A stretch of 16,228 bases of DNA from Parcubacteria group bacterium CG11_big_fil_rev_8_21_14_0_20_39_14. Its GTDB lineage: Bacteria; Patescibacteriota; Minisyncoccia; Minisyncoccales; GCA-002787255. The position numbers and the translations under genes were made by a program. A model generated the notes under the pieces. The model was not told where the DNA came from. It saw nothing but the letters and a program-made list of their open reading frames with translations, and did no database searches. The stretch spans positions 1 to 16,228 of the forward strand of contig PCWD01000024.1 of NCBI GenBank assembly GCA_002787255.1, in the 5' to 3' direction. This document shows, in pieces, positions 1 to 6,835 of the stretch (its first letter is position 1; every line of letters starts with the position of its first letter).

Positions 1-37
1 TTTTAGCTCTCAATCTTGCTTGGTTAATATATGCGCC

Positions 38-54
38 AGACTTCTAACGGGGTT
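38..54. repeat. Half copy of a palindromic repeat (AGACTTCTAACGGGGTT)
   Basis: The stretch GACTTCTAACGGGGT closely matches the right half of the palindrome inside tpiA near the far end of the window (GACTTTCTAATGGGGT, about 15851-15866). Here it directly abuts, and partly supplies, the TTGACA box of the hrcA promoter. Only one half is visible; the left half may be absent or may have diverged. Confidence 0.55.
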
Positions 55-80
55 GACATTTATTCTTTGACGATTAAAAT
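53..80 (+). promoter_or_regulatory. Housekeeping promoter of hrcA-grpE
   Basis: A perfect -35 box TTGACA (53-58) is followed after 16 bp by TAAAAT (75-80), one mismatch from the TATAAT consensus. The predicted transcription start near 87 falls inside the CIRCE operator, the usual arrangement for a promoter blocked by HrcA. A second, weaker TTGACG lies at 67-72. Confidence 0.8.
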
Positions 81-84
81 AAAA

Positions 85-111
85 TTAGCACTCAAGAGCC
101 GAGAGTGCCAG
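85..111 (+). promoter_or_regulatory. CIRCE operator (HrcA binding site)
   Basis: TTAGCACTC (85-93), nine spacer bases, then GAGTGCCAG (103-111). The family consensus is TTAGCACTC-N9-GAGTGCTAA, so the left arm is perfect and the right arm differs at two positions. It overlaps the predicted transcription start and lies 26 bp before the chosen hrcA start, which predicts autoregulation of hrcA-grpE. I found no second CIRCE before hsp20, dnaK or dnaJ. Confidence 0.93.
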
Positions 112-114
112 AAC

Positions 115-138
115 GTATTGGATATTGGATATTAGATA
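115..138. repeat. AT-rich tandem repeat (TATTGGATATTGGATATTAG) before hrcA
   Basis: Iterations of TATTGGA/TATTAGA fill the space between the CIRCE operator and the hrcA ATG. The complement of the same motif occurs inside tpiA (about 15903-15935) and at the window end (16213-16228). It explains the tract IGYWILD that appears if hrcA is read from the upstream GTG at 105, and argues that this tract is not real protein. Confidence 0.7.
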
Positions 139-956
139 TGGAATTAAAAGAGAGGGAAAAAACAATTTTGGGAGCGGTAGTGGAAGAATACATAAAAGAA
201 GCTCAACCAATAAGCTCCAATTTTTTGGTGGAAAACTATAATTTCGGATTAAGTTCGGCTACCCTGAGGTTGGAGCTTCAAAAATTAACAAAGCAAGGGT
301 ATCTTTGCCAACCCCACACTTCAGCCGGAAGGGTACCAACCGATAAGGGTTATAGATTTTTTATTGATGAATTAGCAATTCCTCATTCGCTTGGACCCGA
401 AGAAGAAGATTTAATAAAAAATTTTTTTGAGCAAGTAAAGGTTAATTTAGACAGCGACATTTCGGCATTTAACAGAAATTTAATAAAAATTATGGCTGAA
501 ATTTCAAAAGATTTGGTAATTGTAAGTTCTCTGGACGAAGAAGAAAACGAAGTTTATTATGAGGGAGTATTGAACCTCTTTCAGAAACCGGAATTTCAAG
601 AGATTAAACAAATTCAGGGAATTTTCAAAATGCTCGAAATTTTCAGGGGCCTTTCAGAAGATTTTTTAAAAGAGAGCAACGATTTAAAAGCTCAAATTCA
701 GGTTTTTATCGGGAAAGAAAATCCTTTTTATAATACCGAGGATTATAGTATAATAATTTCAAGGTCGGGATTTTCTCTTCAGCGGATTTTGGATAGGACT
801 GCCCGCATCGCTACGCGAAACGTTGCAGGCGGGCCTGAAAAAGAAACAGAAATTTTTGCAATTCTTGGTCCAAAAAGAATGAGATACGATAAAAACATAA
901 GCTTATTAAATTTTATCGCAAATTTAAAATGGAGGATGAAGAAGATAAAAATTTAG
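138..956 (+). CDS. hrcA: Heat-inducible transcription repressor HrcA
   Basis: HrcA binds CIRCE operators and represses chaperone genes until heat stress draws off the folding machinery it needs to stay active. The N-terminal winged helix is clear: LKEREKTILGAVVEEYI, then SSATLRLELQKLTKQGYL and the family motif HTSAGRVPTDKGYRFFIDEL. The C terminus has the typical ILGPKRMRYDKNISLLNFI. The start is taken at ATG 138; an in-frame GTG at 105 lies inside CIRCE and would add 11 residues encoded by repeat DNA. At 272 residues it is shorter than the usual 340 or so, mostly through a reduced central region. Residues about 222-233 (ARIATRNVAGGP) are encoded by a GC-rich palindrome that looks inserted. 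It overlaps grpE by 28 bp. Confidence 0.95.
   Translation: MELKEREKTILGAVVEEYIKEAQPISSNFLVENYNFGLSSATLRLELQKLTKQGYLCQPHTSAGRVPTDKGYRFFIDELAIPHSLGPEEEDLIKNFFEQVKVNLDSDISAFNRNLIKIMAEISKDLVIVSSLDEEENEVYYEGVLNLFQKPEFQEIKQIQGIFKMLEIFRGLSEDFLKESNDLKAQIQVFIGKENPFYNTEDYSIIISRSGFSLQRILDRTARIATRNVAGGPEKETEIFAILGPKRMRYDKNISLLNFIANLKWRMKKIKI
801..834. repeat. GC-rich palindromic element inside hrcA, in frame
   Basis: GCCCGC (801-806) pairs with GCGGGC (829-834). Inside these, GCTACG and CGTTGC form an inner stem with one T-T mismatch around a CGAAA loop. The GC content is far above that of the surrounding gene. The encoded segment sits just before the conserved ILGPKRM block, where relatives normally have a short strand-turn, so this looks like an in-frame insertion of a mobile palindrome. 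That it is a repeat elsewhere in the genome is inferred and cannot be tested here. Confidence 0.7.
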
Positions 957-1483
957 AGCCTAAAGAACTCCCGGATGATTTAGAAAAGTGCCGGGAAAAT
1001 TTGGCAAAGCTCGAAAAAGAGCGCAGCGAATATCTTGCCGGCTGGCAAAGAGAAAGGGCTGATTTTTTGAATTATAAAAAAGCTCAGACGGAAATTTTTG
1101 AAGGATTCCAAAAAATGACAAATCAAATGTTGATATTGGAAATACTGCCGGTTTTGGATAATCTTGAGCTTTCTTTGAAACATTTCCCTCAAAGCCTGAA
1201 AGATGATGAATGGGTAAAGGGATTGATTCAAATTTATGAAAATTTTAAAGATATTTTGAAAGAGCAAGGGGTGGAAGAGTTCAAAAGCCGGGATGAAAAA
1301 TTCAATCCCGAATTTCATGAAGCAGTAGAAAAGGTGGAATCAGAAAAAGAAGAAGGTATTATTGTGGAAGAAATTCAAAAGGGCTATACCTTAAATGGCA
1401 GGGTCATAAGGCCAGCCAGGGTTAAGGTGGCGGCGAGGTCAGAAAACTCAGATGAGAAAAAACAAGAAAAAGAAAATAAATAA
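929..1483 (+). CDS. grpE: Nucleotide exchange factor GrpE
   Basis: GrpE opens the DnaK nucleotide pocket to release ADP and acts as a heat sensor in the DnaK-DnaJ-GrpE cycle. The 184-residue protein has the expected layout: an acidic N-terminal tail, a long coiled coil (about 18-60, with the conserved ERADFLNYKK), a helix pair with ILPVLDNLELSL, FNPEFHEAV, and the C-terminal beta-domain signature GYTLNGRVIRPARVKV. A charged lysine-rich tail follows. The start ATG lies inside the end of hrcA, with no separate Shine-Dalgarno, so translation is probably coupled to hrcA. It shares the CIRCE-controlled promoter. Confidence 0.96.
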   Translation: MEDEEDKNLEPKELPDDLEKCRENLAKLEKERSEYLAGWQRERADFLNYKKAQTEIFEGFQKMTNQMLILEILPVLDNLELSLKHFPQSLKDDEWVKGLIQIYENFKDILKEQGVEEFKSRDEKFNPEFHEAVEKVESEKEEGIIVEEIQKGYTLNGRVIRPARVKVAARSENSDEKKQEKENK

Positions 1484-1509
1484 CAATTTTCAAAGGTCGA
1501 AAAAATCTA

Positions 1510-1586
1510 TTGTTGTATTGTTAAATTGTTAAACTGTTATATTGTGAAAACTAAAGCAATTTAGCAATTTATCAATTTGGCAATTC
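1510..1586. repeat. AT-rich inverted repeat between grpE and hsp20
   Basis: The left arm has tandem TTGTTAAATTGTTAAACTGT units; the right arm has the near-complement AGCAATTTATCAATTTGGCA. The arms can fold into a long imperfect hairpin that ends 8 bp before the hsp20 ATG. An upstream in-frame TTG at 1577 lies in this repeat and is not a credible start. I see no clear promoter in the gap. Confidence 0.65.
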
Positions 1587-1594
1587 AGTTAAAA

Positions 1595-2035
1595 ATGGCT
1601 TTAATTCCATGGCAACCCTTCGGGGAGCTTGATAAATTTTTTGATGAAGAACTTAACTGGCATCCCATTGTTCCCTTCAAGAGATTCAAGGAGCCGGCAA
1701 TGGATGTCTATCAAACAGATAAAGATGTTATAGTCGAAATTTCGGTACCTGGATACGATCCAAAAAAAGTGAATATAGAAGTAAAAGACAATGTTTTACA
1801 TCTTGAGGGAAAAATGGAAAAGGAAGAGGAAGAAAAGGGCAAAGATTACTATCGAAAAGAAATCAGGCGGGGAAGCTTTTTTAGAGTTATTAGTCTGCCG
1901 GTTGCGGTAAAGGAAGATAAGGCCGAGGCGCACTACGAGGATGGAATTTTGAAGGTTGTTATACCCAAAAAAGAAGTTGCTCCCGAAAAGAAAGGAAAGA
2001 AAATACAAGTACAGATAAAGAAGAAAAAGGATTAA
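1595..2035 (+). CDS. Small heat-shock protein, Hsp20/alpha-crystallin family
   Basis: An ATP-independent holdase that binds unfolding proteins and passes them to DnaK/DnaJ/GrpE, encoded next door. The 146-residue protein has a short N-terminal arm (ALIPWQPFGELDKFFDEEL), an alpha-crystallin domain (about 35-125: PAMDVYQTDKDVIVEISVPG, VLHLEGK, the signature AHYEDGILKVVIPK) and a lysine-rich C-terminal tail with IQVQI, which resembles the I-x-I/V anchor used for oligomer assembly. The ATG at 1595 is chosen because upstream codons fall in repeat DNA. No Shine-Dalgarno is visible. It is followed by a long hairpin that may separate it from dnaK. Confidence 0.94.
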   Translation: MALIPWQPFGELDKFFDEELNWHPIVPFKRFKEPAMDVYQTDKDVIVEISVPGYDPKKVNIEVKDNVLHLEGKMEKEEEEKGKDYYRKEIRRGSFFRVISLPVAVKEDKAEAHYEDGILKVVIPKKEVAPEKKGKKIQVQIKKKKD

Positions 2036-2048
2036 GATTTTAAAGTCT

Positions 2049-2114
2049 AAATTGAAGTTTAAATTGCCGTTTCCCTCGTGTTTTGAGAGGGAGACGGAAT
2101 TGAAACTTTAATTT
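2049..2114. repeat. Long hairpin after hsp20, possible terminator
   Basis: CCGTTTCCCTC pairs with GAGGGAGACGG (one G-T wobble), and the stem is extended outward by AAATTGAAGTTTAAATT with AATTGAAACTTTAATTT, giving about 28 paired positions around a 9-base loop. It begins 13 bp after the hsp20 stop. No T tract follows directly, so it could be a transcript-stabilising stem or a palindromic repeat and not a classic intrinsic terminator. Confidence 0.6.
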
Positions 2115-2317
2115 AAAAATCCTAAATCCTAAATTCTAAATCCTAAACAATATTTAAATTATAATTTTCCAAATTCCAAACATGAGTTTTTGACATTTGA
2201 ATTTAGAATTTGCCTGTCCCGTAGTAAGCCGACCTGCCCCATAGCTCGCCGAAGGCGATGGTATGGGGAGCCTTTCCTTCAAGGTTTAGAATTTAGATAT
2301 TAGAATTTAGAGTTTAT
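2115..2317. repeat. AT-rich repeat copy A upstream of dnaK, interrupted by an insertion
   Basis: The stretch 2115-2212 is nearly identical to the repeat before dnaJ (5286-5390), sharing AAACAATATTTAAAT, AATTTTCCAAATTCCAAACA and CATTTGAATTTAGAAT. After a 72-bp GC-rich block, the shared sequence resumes at 2285 with TTTAGAATTTAGATATTAGA and ends a few bases before dnaK. The two ends are roughly inverted complements (AAATTCTAAA against TTTAGAATTT), so the element is a palindrome of the miniature inverted-repeat kind, without coding capacity. Confidence 0.85.
2213..2284. mobile_element. 72-bp GC-rich palindromic insert nested in repeat copy A
   Basis: This block is absent from the otherwise matching copy before dnaJ, where AATTTG is followed directly by TTTAGAATTTAG. 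It begins CCTG and ends AAGG. It contains two tandem units, CCTGTCCCGTAGTAAGCCGA and CCTGCCCCATAGCTCGCCGA, and a hairpin in which CCCCATA (2237-2243) pairs with TATGGGG (2262-2268) and CGCC pairs with GGCG around a GAA loop. There is no coding capacity. Calling it mobile rests on the empty-site comparison within this window. Confidence 0.65.
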
Positions 2318-2324
2318 CATTTTT

Positions 2325-4169
2325 ATGCCAAAAATATTAGGTATTGATCTTGGCACCACTTTCTCGGCTATGGCCAGTGTCCAGGCCGGTGAGCCAAAAA
2401 TAATAGAAAATAAGGAAGGAACCAGAACAACTCCTTCGGTCGTTGCTGTTTCCAAAACCGGGGAAAGACTAATTGGCGTGCTTGCCAAACGTCAGGCGGC
2501 AACCAATCCAGAGAATACCCTTTTTTCAATCAAGCGGCTCATTGGCCGTAGATTTTCCGACAGCGATGTTCAACACGATAGAAAAATTTTTCCTTTTGAT
2601 ATTAAAAAAAGCCCTGATGGCGGCGTAGAGGTAAAAATGGGAGCTCAATGGTACCGTCCTCAACAAATATCAGCTATGCTTTTGCAAAAATTAAAGCAGG
2701 ATGCCGAGGATAAATTAGGAGAAAAAATTACCGATGCCATTATTACCTGTCCGGCCTACTTTGACGATTCTCAAAGAAAAGCGACAAAAGAATCGGGAGA
2801 GATTGCCGGTTTCAATGTCCGGAGAATAATTAACGAACCAACTGCCGCCGCTCTGGCTTACGGGTTAAATAAAAAGAAAAACGAGCAAATTGTGGTCTAT
2901 GATTTTGGCGGAGGAACTTTTGATATTTCAGTTTTGGAGATTTCCGAAGACACAATTGAAGTTAAAGGTACGGGAGGGGATACCCACTTAGGAGGAGATG
3001 ATTTTGACCAGAGAGTTTTTGATTGGTTGGTTGACGAATTTAAAAAGGACCAGGGAATTGACCTTTCCAAGGACAAATTAGCTGTTCAAAGATTAAAAGA
3101 CGCTGCCGAGAGGGCAAAATGCGAGCTATCTACGGTTATGGAAGCTGAAATAAATATACCTTTTATCACTTCTGATGCTGCCGGGCCAAAACATCTTAAT
3201 TTTACTTTGTCTCGAGCTAAATTTGAAAATTTGGTTGAAGAATACATTAAACATTCAATTGAGCTTACCAAAGAAACAATTAAAGAAGCTAATTTTAAAA
3301 TTAAAGATATTGACGAAGTGGTTTTGGTCGGGGGCCAAACAAGGATGCCGAGAATTCAGGAAGAAGTTAGGAAGCTTTTTAACAAAGAACCTTGTAAAGA
3401 AATTAATCCGGACGAGGTAGTGGCAATAGGAGCGGCTATTCAGGGTGGAATTTTAGAGGGTGAGGTAAGGGATGTTTTGCTTCTGGATGTTGTCCCCCTG
3501 TCTTTGGGAATTGAAACATTGGGAAGCGTCAATACTGTTTTGATATCAAAAAATACCACTATTCCTACCGCCAAAACCCAAACTTTTTCAACTGCCGCCG
3601 ACAATCAGCCATCGGTTGAAATTCATGTTCTGCAGGGCGAAAGGCAAATGGCTCAAGACAACAAAACTCTGGGCAGGTTTATTTTAGACGGCATCCCCCC
3701 GGCTCCTCGAGGACTTCCTCAAATTGAGGTAACTTTTGATATTGACGTCAACGGAATTTTGAATGTTACAGCCAAAGATAAAGCTACCGGCCGCCATCAA
3801 TCAATCAGAATTGAAGCCTCTACGGGTCTTTCCAAAGAAGATGTGGAAAAAATGAAAAAAGAAGCAGAGCTCCATGCTGAAGAGGACCGTAAAAAAAGAG
3901 AAGTAATTGAGCTCAAAAATGCGGCCGATAATTTAATTTATTTGAGCGAAAAAACCTTGAGAGAGGCGGCTGACAAAATAAGCGAAGAAATTAAAAAAGA
4001 AATAGAGGAAAAGGTTGAAGCTTTAAAAAAAGTAAAAGAAAGCAATGATATGGAGGAAATCAAGAAAAAAAGCCAAGATTTGTCATTAGCCATTCAAAAA
4101 GTTGGACAGGCTATGTATGGTCAGAAAGGTCAGCAGAACGAAAGTCAACAGAATGAGGGTTCGCAGTAA
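2325..4169 (+). CDS. dnaK: Chaperone protein DnaK (Hsp70)
   Basis: The ATP-driven Hsp70 that binds hydrophobic peptide stretches in the cytoplasm, working with DnaJ (client delivery, ATPase stimulation) and GrpE (nucleotide exchange). The ATPase domain shows [11 protein letters not shown] (5-15), [11 protein letters not shown] (170-180), the phosphate loop [10 protein letters not shown] (193-202) and GGQTRMPR (336-343). The substrate domain follows with [16 protein letters not shown], then a helical lid of charged residues. At 614 residues it is a normal bacterial length. The start is fixed by [12 protein letters not shown]; no Shine-Dalgarno precedes it. The tail ends [13 protein letters not shown], and after the TAA the same frame runs on as a further acidic tail (see the next entry). 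Confidence 0.98.
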   Translation: MPKILGIDLGTTFSAMASVQAGEPKIIENKEGTRTTPSVVAVSKTGERLIGVLAKRQAATNPENTLFSIKRLIGRRFSDSDVQHDRKIFPFDIKKSPDGGVEVKMGAQWYRPQQISAMLLQKLKQDAEDKLGEKITDAIITCPAYFDDSQRKATKESGEIAGFNVRRIINEPTAAALAYGLNKKKNEQIVVYDFGGGTFDISVLEISEDTIEVKGTGGDTHLGGDDFDQRVFDWLVDEFKKDQGIDLSKDKLAVQRLKDAAERAKCELSTVMEAEINIPFITSDAAGPKHLNFTLSRAKFENLVEEYIKHSIELTKETIKEANFKIKDIDEVVLVGGQTRMPRIQEEVRKLFNKEPCKEINPDEVVAIGAAIQGGILEGEVRDVLLLDVVPLSLGIETLGSVNTVLISKNTTIPTAKTQTFSTAADNQPSVEIHVLQGERQMAQDNKTLGRFILDGIPPAPRGLPQIEVTFDIDVNGILNVTAKDKATGRHQSIRIEASTGLSKEDVEKMKKEAELHAEEDRKKREVIELKNAADNLIYLSEKTLREAADKISEEIKKEIEEKVEALKKVKESNDMEEIKKKSQDLSLAIQKVGQAMYGQKGQQNESQQNEGSQ

Positions 4170-4217
4170 CAAGAAAAAGGGGGAGAAGAAACGGGAGAAG
4201 AAACTGAAAAGAAATAA
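4170..4217 (+). other. Probable former C-terminal tail of DnaK, in frame after the stop
   Basis: Directly after the dnaK TAA (4167-4169) the same frame reads QEKGGEETGEETEKK and then TAA at 4215-4217. The composition (glutamate, glycine, lysine, threonine) is that of a DnaK disordered tail and continues the Q/E/G-rich end of the annotated protein. The simplest reading is a CAA or GAA codon mutated to TAA, or a sequencing error. Readthrough of TAA is less likely. Confidence 0.6.
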
Positions 4218-4258
4218 TAGTACTTATAAATATTCACATATTTGTTTTGTGGGTCAGA

Positions 4259-5287
4259 ATGCGAAAAAGCATAAAGGAAATTATTTTAAGTCTGGTTTTT
4301 GTATTAGCTGGTTTTTTTAGCTGGTATTTTTTATATCTATTTTTTTATAATGGTTTTGTCAATTTAAGAAGCCTGCTTCTTGCCGCCATTTTTTTAATTT
4401 TATTTGGAGCGACCTACAGTATTTTTTTGTTTTTGGTAAAACCAAAGAAATTTATATTTTTGGGTTTTGTCCTGGTATCAATTTTCCCAATTTTCATTTT
4501 CGGAAACAATCTTTATTTACTTATCGGAATAGCCCTGTTTTTTATTTTGCTCTTTTTTGGTTTTTTGCTCTTAAAAAGAGAAAGGGATTTGTTTTCTTTA
4601 AAACTTCGACCAATGTGGATTTTTCGCAGAGGGCTTGGTTATTTTTTCCTCGGTTTGTCATTAATGCTTGCTTTAATTTTTTATGTTTCCCCTTTGTCGG
4701 AATTCAAAATGGAAATTCCCCGTTTCTGGTTTGACGGAATTTTTGACAAACTTCAGCCTTTAATTTCCAGTCAGCTTCCGGGATTTGACCAGGAGATGAC
4801 CGCCGATGAATTTTTAACCGCTCAATACCTTTTTCTTTCTAAGGTCCAGCCGAAAGGTCAAAAAATCCCGGAAAGCGCTGATTTTTTTGAGTTTCTCCGG
4901 AACCCGGCATTTGCCGAAAGCCTCAAAATTGCTCAAAATTCAAACCAAAAATATTTAGAAAACCTGATTGTTCGAAATAAAAAAGTTTTGGAAGAAAACA
5001 AAAAAGAGTTTTCCGAAATTTTAGGAGTTGGAATTGAGGGCGAGGAAAAGATGAAAGACATTCTTTATTATTGGGTAAACAACAAAGTTTTAACCATAAG
5101 CAAGCCCTATCAAGAATATATTTCTTTGGGATTTGTTTTAGCTGTTTTTTTGGCTTTACAGGCTTTAAATTTGCCCTATAAATGGTTCGTTGGTTTTTTT
5201 GGCTGGTTCTTATTTAAGCTGCTTGTTTTGGCTGGAGTTGTTAAAATTCAAAAAGAAATGGTGGAAAAAGAAACAGCCACATTGTAA
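4259..5287 (+). CDS. Seven-segment membrane protein between dnaK and dnaJ, function unknown
   Basis: I do not recognise the family. The 342-residue protein starts with a basic end (MRKSIKE) and has about five N-terminal hydrophobic segments (roughly 8-30, 37-60, 64-82, 84-105, 126-145). A hydrophilic, helix-rich domain of about 140 residues follows (about 146-285, including PRFWFDGIFDKLQPLIS and many charged helices), then two C-terminal segments (about 288-306 and 309-331). The ATG at 4259 is preferred to an in-frame TTG at 4247. Its place between dnaK and dnaJ suggests co-expression with the chaperones, and perhaps a membrane or stress link; this is inference from position only. Confidence 0.8.
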   Translation: MRKSIKEIILSLVFVLAGFFSWYFLYLFFYNGFVNLRSLLLAAIFLILFGATYSIFLFLVKPKKFIFLGFVLVSIFPIFIFGNNLYLLIGIALFFILLFFGFLLLKRERDLFSLKLRPMWIFRRGLGYFFLGLSLMLALIFYVSPLSEFKMEIPRFWFDGIFDKLQPLISSQLPGFDQEMTADEFLTAQYLFLSKVQPKGQKIPESADFFEFLRNPAFAESLKIAQNSNQKYLENLIVRNKKVLEENKKEFSEILGVGIEGEEKMKDILYYWVNNKVLTISKPYQEYISLGFVLAVFLALQALNLPYKWFVGFFGWFLFKLLVLAGVVKIQKEMVEKETATL

Positions 5288-5416
5288 AAATCCTAAATCC
5301 GAAATTCTAAATCCCAAACAATATTTAAATCACAATTTTCCAAATTCCAAACACGAGTTTGAAGCATTTGAATTTAGAATCTAAAATTTGTTTAGAATTT
5401 AGATATTAGAGATTAG
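5286..5416. repeat. AT-rich palindromic repeat copy B upstream of dnaJ (uninterrupted)
   Basis: A full-length, uninterrupted copy of the repeat that precedes dnaK. It opens with TCCTAAATCCGAAATTCTAAA and closes with TTTAGAATTTAGATATTAGA, which are imperfect inverted complements. It fills the whole gap between the membrane-protein stop and dnaJ and ends about 4 bp before the dnaJ ATG, so dnaJ has no separate Shine-Dalgarno or promoter that I can see. Confidence 0.85.
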
Positions 5417-5420
5417 TTTT

Positions 5421-6518
5421 ATGCGTGATTATTACGAAGTGTTGGGAGTTTCTCGGGGGGCCTCTCAGGATGAGGTAAAGCGGGCCTACCGAAGCCTGGC
5501 TCACAAACATCATCCCGACAAAGGCGGGGATGAAAAAAAATTCAAGGAGCTCAATGAAGCTTATCAGGTGCTTGGAAATCCCCAGAAAAGAGCTCAATAC
5601 GACCAATTTGGTCGGACCTTTGAAGGAGGGGGTCCGGGTTTTGGGTTTGAAGGATTTCAGGGATTTCCGGGCGGTTTTGATTTCCGGAGTGGATTCAAAG
5701 ATTTTAAGGGATTTGAGGATTTTGATTTTTCCGATATTTTTGAAGATTTTTTTGGTTTTACTTCCGGCCGCAAGGCAAGGAAAAAACAAAAGAGAGGGCA
5801 GGACATTGCTATAGATTTGGAAATTTCATTAGAGGAAGCTTTTTCAGGTATGGAAAAGAAAATTGAACTTCAAAAAATGGCAACTTGTCCTAATTGCCAG
5901 GGAAGCGGGGGCGAACCCGGAACAAAAATGGTAGAATGTCCAACCTGTCAGGGCAAGGGAGAAGTTTATGAAATGCGCCGGTCTCTCTTTGGAACTTTCA
6001 GCAAGGTAAGGATTTGTCCTCAATGTGGCGGGGAAGGGAAAAAACCAGAGAAAAATTGCAGTGAATGCAAGGGCAAGGGTAGAGTCAGGAAAATTGAAAA
6101 AATATCCCTCTATATTCCCGCCGGGATTAGTAATGGCGAAGTAATAAAACTTGAGGGAAGGGGAGAAGCTGGAGGAGTAGCTTCCAGACCAGGTGATTTA
6201 TATATTAAAATTCATATTAAATCTCACCCAAAATTTAAAAGAAAGGGAGACGATATTTATTATGAGCTGTCTTTAACTTTTTCTCAGGCCGCCCTGGGAG
6301 ACATTGTGGATTTGCCAACCTTAGAAGGGAAAACTTCTTTAAAAATTCCCTCAGCTTCCCAGTCCGGCGAAACTTTAATTTTAAAAGGGAAAGGAATGCC
6401 CCGGGTTTATGGGAGCGGTAAAGGCGATCAAATAGTTATATTAAAAGTTGAGACGCCGAAAAGATTAACTAAAAAACAAAGAGAGCTAATGGAGGAATTG
6501 AAAGGGGAAGGCTTGTAG
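5421..6518 (+). CDS. dnaJ: Chaperone protein DnaJ (Hsp40)
   Basis: The Hsp40 co-chaperone that delivers clients to DnaK and triggers its ATPase. The J domain (1-68) contains the essential HPD at 31-33. A Gly/Phe-rich linker follows (about 70-115, GGGPGFGFEGFQGFPGGF). The zinc domain spans about 156-220 with all four CxxCxGxG units: CPNCQGSG, CPTCQGKG, CPQCGGEG, CSECKGKG. The C-terminal client-binding domains include PAGISNGEVIKLEGRGEAGG and PGDLYIKI. The 365-residue length is typical for type I DnaJ and no key residue is missing. It ends the chaperone cluster; the start is fixed by MRDYYEVLGVS. Confidence 0.97.
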   Translation: MRDYYEVLGVSRGASQDEVKRAYRSLAHKHHPDKGGDEKKFKELNEAYQVLGNPQKRAQYDQFGRTFEGGGPGFGFEGFQGFPGGFDFRSGFKDFKGFEDFDFSDIFEDFFGFTSGRKARKKQKRGQDIAIDLEISLEEAFSGMEKKIELQKMATCPNCQGSGGEPGTKMVECPTCQGKGEVYEMRRSLFGTFSKVRICPQCGGEGKKPEKNCSECKGKGRVRKIEKISLYIPAGISNGEVIKLEGRGEAGGVASRPGDLYIKIHIKSHPKFKRKGDDIYYELSLTFSQAALGDIVDLPTLEGKTSLKIPSASQSGETLILKGKGMPRVYGSGKGDQIVILKVETPKRLTKKQRELMEELKGEGL

Positions 6519-6539
6519 GCATAATGCAAATAATGCGAA

Positions 6540-6830
6540 TTCAACGAAAATAGAAAATAGTTGATTCTAATTTTCAATTTTTCCGGACAGAAGCGGGACC
6601 CCGCCCCGCATTTCCGCCTTTGGCGGAATCCGCCGTAGGCGTGATTTGCGGGACCCCGTCCCGCATATTGCGGGATCCCGCTGTGGCGGGGCTGCGGCGG
6701 GACAATTAATTTTCAATTGAAGATTGGAAAATTGAGACTTGATTGATAATTGAAAATTAACCAATTTCAAATTTCAGAGTATTGGCATATTGGCGGCATT
6801 CGCATAAAATTTGTAGATTAGCATCATAAT
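6540..6830. repeat. Cluster of GC-rich palindromes flanked by AT-rich inverted repeats
   Basis: The gap of over 300 bp after dnaJ holds no gene. It contains stacked GC-rich hairpins: TTCCGCC/GGCGGAA (6612-6628), TGCGGGA/TCCCGCA (6647-6665) and the perfect palindrome GCGGGATCCCGC (6670-6681), with related GCGGGACCCCGC at 6593-6604. AT-rich arms flank them: TTAATTTTCAATT (6706-6718) pairs perfectly with AATTGAAAATTAA (6748-6760), and TAATTTTCAATT recurs at 6568-6579. The outer edges carry ATAATGCGAAT and its near-complement ATTCGCAT (about 6798-6805). It looks like several repeat families nested together; it could also act as a transcription stop for dnaJ. Confidence 0.75.
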
Positions 6831-6835
6831 TTTGT

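Noticed and set aside
105..137. GTG start at 105 for hrcA adding 11 residues
   Set aside because: It lies inside the CIRCE operator, at most some 20 bases after the predicted transcription start, and the added residues are encoded by repeat DNA. ATG 138 begins the normal HrcA N terminus.
4167..4217. Programmed readthrough or stop-codon recoding at the end of dnaK
   Set aside because: The stop is TAA, and TAA, TAG and TGA all end other genes here. A mutation or sequence error is simpler.
6540..6830. CRISPR array
   Set aside because: The repeated pieces are palindromic and variable in length, without evenly spaced unique spacers, and no cas gene is present in the window.
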